A stretch of DNA of 64,000 nt, from positions 868,001 through 932,000 of the forward strand of contig NZ_CANMZM010000002.1 in the NCBI RefSeq assembly GCF_947502395.1. Direction: 5' to 3'. The notes beneath the pieces are model-generated. The model was not told the DNA's origin, did no database searches, and saw only the letters and a list, made by a program, of their open reading frames with translations. The DNA is from an uncultured Erythrobacter sp. (GTDB taxonomy: Bacteria > Pseudomonadota > Alphaproteobacteria > Sphingomonadales > Sphingomonadaceae). Below are positions 54,643 to 64,000 of the stretch, piece by piece; the first letter of the stretch is position 1, and every line of letters starts with the position of its first letter. Both the position numbers and the translations under genes were made by a program.

Positions 54643-54685
54643 AAAAAGGGGCTGCACAGTAATACGCTGCGCGGCCCCTTTTTTT
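54643..54685. terminator. Bidirectional terminator between the LVIVD and RNA ligase genes
   Basis: AAAAAGGGGC (54643-54652) pairs exactly with GCCCCTTTTT (54674-54683). Additional TGC/GCG pairs lie inside. It can terminate both the gene ending at 54616 and the minus-strand RNA ligase ending at 54745. Confidence 0.8.
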
Positions 54686-54744
54686 GTATTGGCCGTTGAA
54701 CTGAACCGCTTGGCCGGTCAGCCCAGCGGCTTCGCATCGCAGGC

Positions 54745-55920
54745 TCAATCCCCGCTCTGGATTGTGCGAGCAAGCGCATAGCCCGGAGTGTACCCTTCCA
54801 ACTCGTTCAATGTTGGTCGTGCATCCCGAAAAAGGATCGCACGCGCCTTGCGGTCGTTCATCAAAGACCCCTCAATTTTGCGAGCGAGGAAGATCATGCT
54901 GCGAACGTCTTCAGGTAAGCTGTTGAGGTTCAGACCAACTTCCTTGTCGGTCTTATCCTGCAACCGCTCCTTCCACTCGATCACATGTGCGACCCTCTTG
55001 TCGATCCGAGCTTGGATCAAACGCTCGATCAGATCGAAGTCGTTCCAGAACTCTTCAGGGATCTGTTGACGCACCTTCTCCAGATCATCGTCTGCCTGCA
55101 TCAACTCCCAGATCGCGAGCGGTGTGATCCGAGAGATCAATGCGTGAACCCGGCAATAGGCACTTCCCTTGAGCTTGAGACGGTGCCCATCGTCAAATCG
55201 AAGGACGTACCCTTCTTCGGTTTCAGGCAGCGTTTCAGCAGACGCAAACAGCGCGTCGACGCTCTCGAAACGATAACGCTTCGCCGCCTTCCATCCAAGC
55301 CGTTCAGCAGTCTCGAAGGTGGTCTCAGCGTCGAACTCGAACCCTTGCTCGTCGTAAGCCGATAGCAGGACAAGACCGCTTTCGGCATAGTCGATCACGA
55401 TGCGGTTCTCCGGATAGATTGCCTCGCACAGATAGGTCGTACCCGGTGTGAGCGCAGACAAATCCTTGTTAGCAATCCAGTTCTGCGCCCAAATCGCCTG
55501 ATCCGTGCCCAGCGCTCCACGTGTCGCCGCATGCCATTGGCCCTCATGGTGGAACAATATGATAAGGCTTCCATCCAGCTTCTCGAAAACTTCAAAAGAC
55601 TTGTCCGGCAGCTTCATCCCTTCACCGGCCTCAGACACGTTGAAGAATTTGGGAAATGGTGTTGCAATCACCGCCCGGCGTTCCGTGTCTAGGATCAGAC
55701 CACGCGCATGCATGCTGATCGGTGTCCACATTTTGTCGTAGACACATTTATTGGTGTAGTTCCAAATCAACAGGCCCGGCATGTTTTCATGACCACGGCA
55801 ATAGATTGCCTTCTCTGCACGAGCCTCTTCGAGCCGCGTTAGCAGCGTCTCAAAGTCAAGCTCGCGCGCGAGGTGGCGCTTTCTTTTCGGCGTGTTTGGT
55901 GGTTTTTCAATTGTCGTCAT
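54745..55920 (-). CDS. T4 Rnl1-like RNA ligase (stand-alone)
   Basis: 391 residues. Nucleotidyltransferase motifs are in order: motif I KLDGS with the AMP-accepting Lys114, Arg in TRGALG (about 134), YLCEAIYP with Glu166, motif IV EEGYVLRF (235-242) and motif V RLKLKG (247-252). These place it in the RNA_ligase/T4 Rnl1 group, which joins 5'-phosphate and 3'-hydroxyl RNA ends. The C-terminal half is helical and its role is unclear. No polynucleotide kinase, phosphatase or cyclase is adjacent, so partners must lie elsewhere or the protein acts alone. A structured region (56008-56118) precedes it. Confidence 0.85.
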   Translation of the reverse strand: MTTIEKPPNTPKRKRHLARELDFETLLTRLEEARAEKAIYCRGHENMPGLLIWNYTNKCVYDKMWTPISMHARGLILDTERRAVIATPFPKFFNVSEAGEGMKLPDKSFEVFEKLDGSLIILFHHEGQWHAATRGALGTDQAIWAQNWIANKDLSALTPGTTYLCEAIYPENRIVIDYAESGLVLLSAYDEQGFEFDAETTFETAERLGWKAAKRYRFESVDALFASAETLPETEEGYVLRFDDGHRLKLKGSAYCRVHALISRITPLAIWELMQADDDLEKVRQQIPEEFWNDFDLIERLIQARIDKRVAHVIEWKERLQDKTDKEVGLNLNSLPEDVRSMIFLARKIEGSLMNDRKARAILFRDARPTLNELEGYTPGYALARTIQSGD

Positions 55921-56007
55921 CTTGGTTCTTCCCTGTTCGAGAAGACCACTGAGCCAGAAAATGACGAAGGGAGCTTATGCCAAGATCAATTCCGCCATGT
56001 TCTGACG

Positions 56008-56051
56008 AAGTGATCTTACTGGTGTTTGCTACATGCGCACGCAGATCACTT
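56008..56051 (-). repeat. 9-bp inverted repeat in the RNA ligase leader
   Basis: AAGTGATCT (56008-56016) and AGATCACTT (56043-56051) form a perfect 9-bp stem with a 26-base loop, about 90 bases before the RNA ligase ATG. It overlaps the end of a 29-codon frame (56029-56118). It could be an RNA structure or an operator. Confidence 0.4.
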
Positions 56052-56118
56052 CACCGGAGGACAAGCGCTCCGACACATTGCCGACTGTACCGGCGTAGAA
56101 GTTGATCTGTTTGCACAT
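56029..56118 (-). CDS. Possible 29-codon short frame / gene remnant upstream of RNA ligase
   Basis: ATG 56118 to TAG 56029, 29 residues beginning MCKQINFYAG and ending GEVICVRM. The middle GTVGNVSERL followed by a VIVR-type end recalls the C-terminus of universal stress proteins, so it may be a remnant. It may also be a leader peptide or chance. The third-position pattern looks coding. No good ribosome site is seen. Confidence 0.25.
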   Translation of the reverse strand: MCKQINFYAGTVGNVSERLSSGEVICVRM

Positions 56119-56175
56119 GGCGGCGCGGACTAGTCGTGCTCGCGGAAACCGTCAAGAAAATAGATGGTTAACAAG

Positions 56176-56211
56176 AAAAGGCCCCTCCAGAGAACGCTAG
56201 CGAGGCCTTTT
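56176..56211. terminator. Terminator of the DUF885 gene
   Basis: AAAAGGCC (56176-56183) pairs exactly with GGCCTTTT (56204-56211). An inner CTC/GAG pair extends the stem. Located 22 bases beyond the DUF885 stop on the minus strand. Confidence 0.75.
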
Positions 56212-56232
56212 GTCTTGTCCGGCAAGGCGCGC

Positions 56233-58086
56233 TTACCTCGCCTTCACACTCTCAATCCATTGATCGATCCGCGTCTCGAGGATCGAAAGCGGTACTGAAC
56301 CGCCGCCCAGAATGGTATCGTGGAAGCCGCGGATGTCGAAGTCTTCGCCAAGTTCCGCTTCTGCCTTGGCACGCAATTCCTGAATGCGGATCATGCCGAT
56401 CTTGTAAGACGTTGCCTGACCGGGCAGCACGTAATAGCGCTGTACTTCGCTTCGTACCGCGGTCTCTGGGTTGGGCGAATTCTCAAGCGCATATTGCACC
56501 GCCTCCTCCTCGCTCCATCCTTTGGCATGGATGCCTGTGTCGACAACCAAGCGGATGGCACGCCAAATCTCGCTCGAAAGGCGGCCAAAGTCAGAGTAGG
56601 GATCCTGATATCCGCCCATCTCCTTGGCCAGCAGCTCGGTGTAGAGCGCCCAACCTTCGCCATAGGCAGAGATAAAGCCGCCTTGCGACTGGAACTTGGG
56701 CACGCCTTCCAGCTCCTGAGCGATGGACAGCTGCATATGGTGACCCGGATTGCCTTCGTGATAGGCGATCGATTCCAATTCGGGGATCGGCATGGAGGTC
56801 ATGTCCGACAAGTGCGCGTAATAGATGCCGGGCCGTGATCCGTCAGGTGTACCGGGCTGATAATGCTGCGCGGCGCCATCCTGTTCGCGGAAAGGTTCCA
56901 CCCGGCGTACTTCCAGCGGTGCTTTAGGTAGAGTGCCAAAGAACTCAGGCAGACGCGCGGTAAGCGTATCGATATGCGCCTTGGCTTGGTCGATATACTC
57001 TTGGGCGCCTGCGTCATTGTCCTGATAGAAGAACTGTGCATCGGTCCGCGTGAACTCGAAGAAGTCTTGCAGATCTCCTTCGAAACCAACCTGCTTCATG
57101 ATCGCGCGCATTTCAGTCTTGATACGAGCAACTTCATCGAGTCCGATCTGGTGGATGTCATCTGCCGAAAGATCGGTGGTGGTCATCTCCTTGAGCGATG
57201 CGGCGTAGAATGCTTCGCCATTGGGGAGGGCCGTGACCCCGATCGTATCCTCGCTCGTATTAGGCCGATCCTCTTCGTACCAAGCGACCACCCGGCCATA
57301 AGCAGGAGCAAATTGCTCAGTCAAAGCGGCGCGAGCTTCTTCGCGAAGCTCGTTCGCGCGCTCTTCGGTGATGGCTTGGCTCTCAAACAGGCTGGTCAAA
57401 TGGCGCTCAACGCCATCCCACATGGCCGAAGGCTCGCCCTCATCAAAAGGTGCGCCGGTAGTGAGATTAGTCGATTCCAAAATCACTGCATCATAGGCAA
57501 ATCGCGGGGCACGCGTACCCGCCTCAGCATTGGATTGTGCCGCAGCAAGAAGCTGATCCATAGCTGTCCCAATTCCACCAATACGCGCGATGAAAGCCTG
57601 CATATCGCTTTCGTCTTCGACCGCGTGTTGCGTCAGCAGGAAGGTGGGCAGGCTCGATTGTGCAGAGCCCATTTGATGCAGAACATAGGCTTGTTCGCGG
57701 AACTCCCACGCGCGCTCAGCCTGTTCCAGACGGAACTTCCACATATCGTAGGACAGTTTGGAAGCGTCAGGCAGCTCGTCATAATCGAAGCTGGCTTCCA
57801 TTTGCGCGGTGGCTGCGCGCATCCATTCGAGCTGTTGAAGCTGGGCTTCTTCGCTGAAATCGTCGATCTTATCATAGTCGGTTTTCCGGCCCAGCGCAGT
57901 CTGCGTTATGGGTGAGAAAGCAAGTTGCTCCTCAAACTTCTCGTCGAACCAGGCGTTGAGGCATTCGGCCTGAGCGGTCGCGCCGCATTCGATCGTTTCG
58001 ATTGGGGCCAGAGCGTCACAACCGGCAAGCGAGACGGATGAAAGCAGCAGCGCTGCAAATTTGGTTTTCACGGAAGCTTTCCTCAT
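56233..58086 (-). CDS. DUF885 family lipoprotein, putative metallopeptidase
   Basis: 617 residues. The N-terminal signal ends in the lipobox SLAGC, so it is a lipid-anchored periplasmic or outer-membrane protein. The family core is present: YHEGNPGHHMQ with an HExxxHH-type zinc motif, and QGGFISAYGEGWALYTE downstream, which contains the third ligand region. DUF885 proteins are gluzincin-like peptidases of mostly unknown substrate. Length is usual. Monocistronic, with its own terminator. Confidence 0.87.
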   Translation of the reverse strand: MRKASVKTKFAALLLSSVSLAGCDALAPIETIECGATAQAECLNAWFDEKFEEQLAFSPITQTALGRKTDYDKIDDFSEEAQLQQLEWMRAATAQMEASFDYDELPDASKLSYDMWKFRLEQAERAWEFREQAYVLHQMGSAQSSLPTFLLTQHAVEDESDMQAFIARIGGIGTAMDQLLAAAQSNAEAGTRAPRFAYDAVILESTNLTTGAPFDEGEPSAMWDGVERHLTSLFESQAITEERANELREEARAALTEQFAPAYGRVVAWYEEDRPNTSEDTIGVTALPNGEAFYAASLKEMTTTDLSADDIHQIGLDEVARIKTEMRAIMKQVGFEGDLQDFFEFTRTDAQFFYQDNDAGAQEYIDQAKAHIDTLTARLPEFFGTLPKAPLEVRRVEPFREQDGAAQHYQPGTPDGSRPGIYYAHLSDMTSMPIPELESIAYHEGNPGHHMQLSIAQELEGVPKFQSQGGFISAYGEGWALYTELLAKEMGGYQDPYSDFGRLSSEIWRAIRLVVDTGIHAKGWSEEEAVQYALENSPNPETAVRSEVQRYYVLPGQATSYKIGMIRIQELRAKAEAELGEDFDIRGFHDTILGGGSVPLSILETRIDQWIESVKAR

Positions 58087-58180
58087 AGGTTGTTTTGAAC
58101 AACCATGGAGCAGGGCGGAGTCAAAGGGAAGGGCTTCGCTCCTAAACTATGAGCGAAGCCTTCGTCCTTCTTGAGAGAGG

Positions 58181-59239
58181 TTATTCCGTCCCGCGAACCT
58201 TACGCGCATGGGCGACCAACTCCGCCATACGCAGCCGTGTTCCTGATAGGGACTGGCGCGAATGATCTGCGCCAACATGCTCTGCCGTTGCAGAGGCTTC
58301 GGCAAACAAGCGTCCGCCGACCGAGATCACCAGCGATTGATCAGCCAGGATTGTGCGGCTGTGCTTTATTGTCTCACGAAGAGCGGCGATCCGACCCTGA
58401 CGCGAAAGCGCCTCGGACATGCCAATATCAAGAGCATCGGGGCGTTGATGCTCAATCTGATTGGCCAGCGCTTGATCGCTGCCGGGAAATGCCATTTCCA
58501 CCGACCAGCCAGCATCGGTGAATTGATCGGCCAGCAGACTCGGCCCCAGCATGTGTGGTTCACCCGGCGCGGAAACCAGTAGAATGGAGTAGGTCTTGGA
58601 GCGCAGATTCTCCGCGTCCTCACTATAGCGCACCGCATGGCCTGCCATTTGCAGAATACCAAGCCCAAGGGTCAACTCAAACTCACTGCATTCATCGGAC
58701 AGCCAGGCATCGCCCATCGCGCGGGCGGCGGGTTCGAGCAGCTGGCTCGCCACTTCATCGCCGTGCCACCCCGATTCGGCAAGACGCGCAAACAGGTCGC
58801 CTAACCCTGCTTCATTCGCCTCGAAAGCGTCGCGCACAACCCGCTGAACATGTTGGCTTAGCGGGTGTTTGCGACGCAGTCTGTCCCATAGGCTGGGCGG
58901 CGCTTGCTCGCGTTTGCGATAGAGGAGAAGGTCCCAGTCTGAGAATAAGCGCGCTTCAACAAAATGCTCGGTTAGGACTTCTATGTCCTGGTGGCGTTCG
59001 TCCTGCTGGATCGATCTCCACACCTGACCAAGGCCCTCTGGGGGGCCTTCAAGGGTTTGTAGGAAGCGGCCCTTTTCATAGAGCAGCATGCCCGTGACAC
59101 CCACGCTCTGATTGCGAAGGCGTGCTCGTGCGACAAGGTCGTTGAGTTCAGAATCGGACGGCGGGGCAGAGGCGCGACTCTGATACGTCAGGCAACCGAT
59201 CAGGCTCGCTTGGCCGTTACCACTATCAGGCGCATGCAT
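58181..59239 (-). CDS. BLUF photoreceptor with B12-binding-like (SCHIC) domain
   Basis: 352 residues. The start ATG 59239 is preferred because GGAGGG lies 7 bases before it; a further ATG at 59254 lies within that ribosome site. BLUF domain about 11-110: Tyr19 (GCLTYQ), Asn43, Gln61 (FLQTLEG) and Trp102 are the flavin residues. The second half (about 130-350) resembles the cobalamin-binding domain of AppA/AerR/CarH: the base-ligand motif ExHxxG is present (Glu227, His229, Gly232). The upper cap reads GDAWLSDECSEFEL, where Leu takes the place of the usual His. Role: blue-light sensing, target unknown. Confidence 0.88.
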   Translation of the reverse strand: MHAPDSGNGQASLIGCLTYQSRASAPPSDSELNDLVARARLRNQSVGVTGMLLYEKGRFLQTLEGPPEGLGQVWRSIQQDERHQDIEVLTEHFVEARLFSDWDLLLYRKREQAPPSLWDRLRRKHPLSQHVQRVVRDAFEANEAGLGDLFARLAESGWHGDEVASQLLEPAARAMGDAWLSDECSEFELTLGLGILQMAGHAVRYSEDAENLRSKTYSILLVSAPGEPHMLGPSLLADQFTDAGWSVEMAFPGSDQALANQIEHQRPDALDIGMSEALSRQGRIAALRETIKHSRTILADQSLVISVGGRLFAEASATAEHVGADHSRQSLSGTRLRMAELVAHARKVRGTE

Positions 59240-59636
59240 AGCTCTACCCTCCATTTGCGGACTGGCAAAGACAAGCAGACGTAAGCATTAAGGAGGCCGA
59301 CCACCCGACCCTTCTTATCCTTAAATGTTCCGCAGCGTTCCCATCCGCAGATCCCATTCATCCGGAAGGCCAGGAGCCTCTTTTTGACGCGATCCCCAAA
59401 AGTCAAACAAGCCAGATCCAGAAGCTGAGTTTGACCTAAAAATGAGCGTCCAGCGCCATCGAGCCCACAAGCCATGCGACTCCGCGAGACCGGAATAAGT
59501 GTAGTTTTCACAATACACCTAAATACGTCAAGTTTGATTCACGCATTCGGCCGTTTGATTTGCGTCAAAACGCGATTTTTTCGCGCAGTTGCACATAATC
59601 GAACATTTTCAGCGAGTTGAGTTGCATCAAAAGCAA
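59240..59636. other. Gap between the BLUF gene and groEL; no gene seen
   Basis: About 400 bases upstream of the BLUF gene. Two overlapping minus-strand frames (to 59511 and 59518) are present but one mixes with the BLUF start and neither shows a domain. The region is AT-richer than its neighbours near 59500-59600 and probably contains the BLUF promoter. Confidence 0.4.
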
Positions 59637-59667
59637 GGGCCCCGCCAGATATGATCTGACGGGGCCC
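59637..59667 (-). terminator. groESL terminator
   Basis: GGGCCCCG (59637-59644) and CGGGGCCC (59660-59667) form a perfect 8-bp stem extended by AGAT/ATCT. On the minus strand it is followed by TTGCTTTTG. It lies 30 bases past the groEL stop. Confidence 0.75.
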
Positions 59668-59696
59668 GCTGATAAGCTCGGGTGTTTGGCGTCGAC

Positions 59697-61400
<1,704 letters not shown>

Positions 61401-61405
61401 TCAGC

Positions 61406-61690
61406 TCAGCTGACGATGCCCATGATGTCGCTTTCTTTCATGATAAGCAGGTCTTCACCGTCGATCTTGATCTCGGTGCCGCCCCATTTGCCGAACAGAA
61501 CGCGGTCGCCAGGCTTTACGTCGAGCTCGACGAAAGCACCGTCTTCGCGGGTGCCCGGGCCAACAGCGACGACTTCGCCTTCGGATGGCTTTTCTTGAGC
61601 GCTGTCAGGAATGATAATGCCGCCTGCGGTCTTTGTGTCGGCTTCGATGCGACGGACCAGAACGCGGTCGTGAAGTGGACGAAATGCCAT
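61406..61690 (-). CDS. groS: Co-chaperonin GroES
   Basis: 94 residues. Begins [28 protein letters not shown]; the mobile loop is [10 protein letters not shown]. It caps the GroEL ring. Its start ATG 61690 is 37 bases downstream of a CIRCE operator. Confidence 0.97.
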   Translation of the reverse strand: MAFRPLHDRVLVRRIEADTKTAGGIIIPDSAQEKPSEGEVVAVGPGTREDGAFVELDVKPGDRVLFGKWGGTEIKIDGEDLLIMKESDIMGIVS

Positions 61691-61726
61691 TTTTATGACC
61701 TTTCCTACTTGGGTTGATAATAAGCC

Positions 61727-61753
61727 TTGGCACTCTCCTCTTTAGAGTGCCAG
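61727..61753 (-). promoter_or_regulatory. CIRCE element (HrcA operator) of groESL
   Basis: TTGGCACTC-N9-GAGTGCCAG differs from the consensus TTAGCACTC-N9-GAGTGCTAA at three bases, all in symmetric or outer positions. It lies just upstream of groES, so HrcA repression is expected. Further upstream TTGACT (61790-61785) and CTTGAA (61784-61779) could belong to sigma-70 or RpoH promoters. Confidence 0.9.
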
Positions 61754-61818
61754 CAAGCGCGCAGATGGTTGCGCAAGGTTCAAGAGTCAACAGGTCGCCC
61801 TCAAAAAAATCGCACGCT

Positions 61819-61837
61819 TTTGATGGAATCCATCAAA
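61819..61837. promoter_or_regulatory. 8-bp palindrome between groES and the mscS gene
   Basis: TTTGATGG-aat-CCATCAAA is a perfect palindrome with a 3-base centre, in the 241-bp divergent region. It is about 95 bases before the mscS start and about 130 before groES. Looks like a dimeric regulator site. Regulator unknown. Confidence 0.4.
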
Positions 61838-61931
61838 GGGTTGAATTGTCATAGGATGAAAGCCATCTGCTCCCCAGTTGGCGCGCATCTTGACGATGCG
61901 CGCTTTTGTTTTGCCGATCGAGAGCACCCTC

Positions 61932-62765
61932 ATGAAATTCAATCCTGAGATCACCACGCTGACCTATGCCGAGCAAGGCCTCATTTGGCTGCGGCTCAAC
62001 ATTATGGATATCGCGGGCGGAATCGCGGTGCTGGTGATTGGCCTGTTTATCGGCAGCCTCATTTCGCGCTGGGTTTTGCGCGGTCTCCTGCGTTCCTCGA
62101 GCATGGATGTCTCCATTGCCCGCGTGATTGCCAAAGCGGTCAAATATGGCATCTGGTCTGTCGTTCTTCTAACGGTCCTAACCCAATTCGGGGTTGAGAC
62201 CACCAGTATTATCGCAGCGCTTGGTGGACTTGCCCTCGCGGTCGGCCTTGCGCTTCAGGGGACGCTCTCAAACGTGGCCTCAGGCGTCATGATCATGTCG
62301 CAGCGCCCGTTCCGTGTGGGCGAAGTGATCAACATTGGGCCCATTATCGCAACGGTCGAAGAAATCGGCCTTTTCACCACTCAGCTAAAGCAGCCCGATG
62401 GCTTGTTTGTGATGATGCCCAACAACGAACTTTGGAACCAGCCGATCATCAACTTCACCCGCCACCCCACCCGCCGTTTCGAGCTGATTGTGGGGATTGG
62501 CTATAACGATTCGATGCAGGAAGCGCGCGAGGCTTTGCTCGCTTTGGCGGCAGGGGATAGCCGGGTGCTCAGCGATCCGGAGCCCGTCGCCTATGTCGCC
62601 TCGCTCGATGACAGTTCGGTCGGCATTGGCCTTCGCGTGTGGTGCAACACGCCCGATTACCTTGGCCTTTCCTGGGACCTTACCGAAGCGGCAAAGTCGA
62701 AGTTTGACGAGCGCGGCATCAGCATCCCATTCCCGCAGCGCGAAGTAACGACACGGGCGGCTTAA
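61932..62765 (+). CDS. Small-conductance mechanosensitive channel, MscS
   Basis: 277 residues from ATG 61932 (upstream TTG at 61878 disregarded). Three N-terminal TM helices, with TM3 (TTSIIAALGGLALAVGLALQGTLSNVASGVMI) showing the Ala/Gly packing of the MscS pore. The beta domain QRPFRVGEVINIGPIIATVEEIG and the cytoplasmic cage follow. Length matches E. coli MscS (286). Opens at high turgor. Its stop overlaps that of the convergent MATE gene. Confidence 0.95.
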   Translation: MKFNPEITTLTYAEQGLIWLRLNIMDIAGGIAVLVIGLFIGSLISRWVLRGLLRSSSMDVSIARVIAKAVKYGIWSVVLLTVLTQFGVETTSIIAALGGLALAVGLALQGTLSNVASGVMIMSQRPFRVGEVINIGPIIATVEEIGLFTTQLKQPDGLFVMMPNNELWNQPIINFTRHPTRRFELIVGIGYNDSMQEAREALLALAAGDSRVLSDPEPVAYVASLDDSSVGIGLRVWCNTPDYLGLSWDLTEAAKSKFDERGISIPFPQREVTTRAA

Positions 62766-64000
62766 GGGGCCGGCTCTTTAAGGAGCCCCAGCCGCTCTCG
62801 CGCCATCCAGCGCCACAAGAGCAGCACGGCGGCAAATGCGAGACCCGTTGCAAGACCGATCCAAACGCCAGTGCCTTGCAGCGGCGTAAAGAAGCCGAGG
62901 CCGATGGAAAGGCCGATGCCGGGCACCCAGTAGCTGAAGATTGCTATCCACATAGGCGCGCGGGTGTCTTGCAGTCCTCGCAGTGCTCCTGCCGATACCG
63001 CTTGAATGCCATCGACCAATTGAAAGGCGGCGGCGAGCACCAGGTATTGAAGTGCAAAACCGACCAGGGCTGCATTCTTCGCAGCGTAAGGATCCACATA
63101 GATTGAAAGCAATGAGTAGGGCGCAACCACCATCGCGGTTGCCGTGCAGCTCATAAATGCAGTCGAAATTGCTAAAGCCACCCAGCCCGCGCGCATGACA
63201 CCGACTGGATCGCGTGCGCCATAGAAATAGCCGACACGGATCGTCACGGCCTGACCCACGCCGAAGGGAACCTGAAAGGCAAGCGCGGCGAGTTGTAAGG
63301 CAACCGTGTGCCCGGCGAGCTCAGCGGCACCAAACCGACCCATAAGGAATGCCGCTGCACCGAAGATGCCGGCTTCTGCTGTTACCGTGAGCGCGATCGG
63401 CACACCGATGCGGATAATCTGACGGAAGCGCCCCCAATCGGGTGACCAGAACCTACCAAAGATATGGTAGCGGTGCAGGCGAGGATCGAGCCGGATCGCC
63501 AAAATATATGCGCCAAGGATCACAAAGGCGGTGATAATGGTCGCCACCGCTGCACCCTTAAGCCCGAGTTCTGGCGCGCCGAAATTCCCGAAGATAAGCG
63601 CGTAGTTCGCAAAGGCGTTCACGAAAATGCCGATGCCAGTGATGGCTGTCGCAAAAATCGGACGCCCCAATGCGGAGACAAAATTCCTGAGCACGCCTGC
63701 AAGCAGCATCGGGATGAGTGAGAATATGATAATGTAATTGTATTCGCGCGCCAATGCGATGATCTGTGGTTGTTGCCCGGTCACATGCATGATCGGCTCA
63801 AGAGCGAGGCAAATCCCCATGCCGATAACGCCAGTTATGACCGCTAACCACAAGGCCATGCGCACAGATCGCCTGACAGGGCGCAATGTCGGGCCGCCTG
63901 CACCAACAGCTTCGGCAATGAGAGGTGCAACCGCTCCTATGAGCGACGTCATCGCCCATAGGACCAGCCCGAAGAGAGACACTGCCAAGGCAGAGGCAGC
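62762..64000 (-). CDS. MATE-family efflux transporter (partial, N-terminus off window)
   Basis: 413 codons up to the window edge. The frame stays open to base 64000, with no start visible (the TTG at 63988 is not a convincing one). About 65 N-terminal residues, including the first TM helix, should lie beyond. MATE proteins export cationic drugs and metabolites in exchange for Na+ or H+. Blocks: IAEAVGAGG in the first preserved helix region, AAFLMGRFGAAELAGHTVALQ mid-protein, FGVGQAVTIRVGYFYGARDP (repeat 2 signature), and AAAFQLVDGIQAVSAGALRGLQD. Substrate unknown. Confidence 0.9.
   Translation of the reverse strand, partial: AASALAVSLFGLVLWAMTSLIGAVAPLIAEAVGAGGPTLRPVRRSVRMALWLAVITGVIGMGICLALEPIMHVTGQQPQIIALAREYNYIIIFSLIPMLLAGVLRNFVSALGRPIFATAITGIGIFVNAFANYALIFGNFGAPELGLKGAAVATIITAFVILGAYILAIRLDPRLHRYHIFGRFWSPDWGRFRQIIRIGVPIALTVTAEAGIFGAAAFLMGRFGAAELAGHTVALQLAALAFQVPFGVGQAVTIRVGYFYGARDPVGVMRAGWVALAISTAFMSCTATAMVVAPYSLLSIYVDPYAAKNAALVGFALQYLVLAAAFQLVDGIQAVSAGALRGLQDTRAPMWIAIFSYWVPGIGLSIGLGFFTPLQGTGVWIGLATGLAFAAVLLLWRWMARERLGLLKEPAP

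Noticed and set aside
59200-59518. Two small minus-strand frames upstream of the BLUF gene
   Set aside because: They overlap each other and the BLUF start and show no recognisable domain or plausible ribosome site.

Overview
The window is a chromosomal segment of an alphaproteobacterium of the order Sphingomonadales, most likely an Erythrobacteraceae-type marine organism. Evidence from the sequence: a serine palmitoyltransferase with its own acyl carrier protein (sphingolipid synthesis), the CtrA and DivK cell-cycle regulators, an alphaproteobacterial HNH protein, the hisS-prfA-prmC-DUF4167 gene order, and a paired hairpin repeat of the kind scattered through sphingomonad genomes. The family-level assignment is inference. 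Almost all genes look vertically inherited. I saw no tRNA, rRNA, CRISPR array or insertion sequence.

Layout. 1-3,400: left part of a gene transfer agent (GTA) head-packaging cluster on the minus strand (small terminase-like protein, large terminase, portal, DUF6127 protein running off the edge), with a likely promoter near 3,370-3,397. 3,500-10,100: VTT membrane protein, ACP and serine palmitoyltransferase, an orphan PycTM (Pycsar-effector-like) membrane protein, DivK, and a run of small metabolic genes (DUF3572, HAD, RidA, GDPD, COG3146 acyltransferase). 10,100-17,800: Sel1 protein, DksA, PilZ, orphan peptide-binding lipoprotein, DUF4112, HNH, GluQRS, HIG1-like protein, PduO-type adenosyltransferase, 3-hydroxybutyryl-CoA dehydrogenase. 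17,800-26,100: MutS, malic enzyme, class V aminotransferase, TrmB, YbdG-type MscS. 26,100-31,900: CtrA with putative autoregulatory sites, S41-like protease, RpoN, LptB. 31,900-39,700: Ppa, HisS, PrfA, PrmC, DUF4167, Lnt, MetK. 39,700-44,300: DUF418 protein and a four-gene CoA-transferase operon (SCOT A, HAD-like lipoprotein, SCOT B, CaiB/BaiF). 44,580-44,700: a candidate small RNA. 44,850-52,000: CDC48-type AAA ATPase, DNA polymerase I, Ala-rich lipoprotein, class A beta-lactamase-like protein. 52,200-59,250: secreted DUF305-LVIVD fusion, stand-alone T4 Rnl1-like RNA ligase, DUF885 lipoprotein, BLUF plus B12-binding-like photoreceptor. 59,700-64,000: groESL with a CIRCE operator, a short MscS, and a MATE transporter cut by the window edge.

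Genes that clearly work together are ACP with SPT (3-ketosphinganine formation), SCOT A with SCOT B (ketone-body activation, probably linked to the 3-hydroxybutyryl-CoA enzyme), PrfA with PrmC (release factor and its methylase), RpoN next to LptB (conserved proteobacterial pair), GroES with GroEL, and the GTA packaging genes. The least explained items are the orphan PycTM protein, the isolated RNA ligase with a structured leader, the BLUF-B12 sensor, the three-hairpin RNA and a cluster of DnaA-box-like 9-mers at 14,643-14,685.
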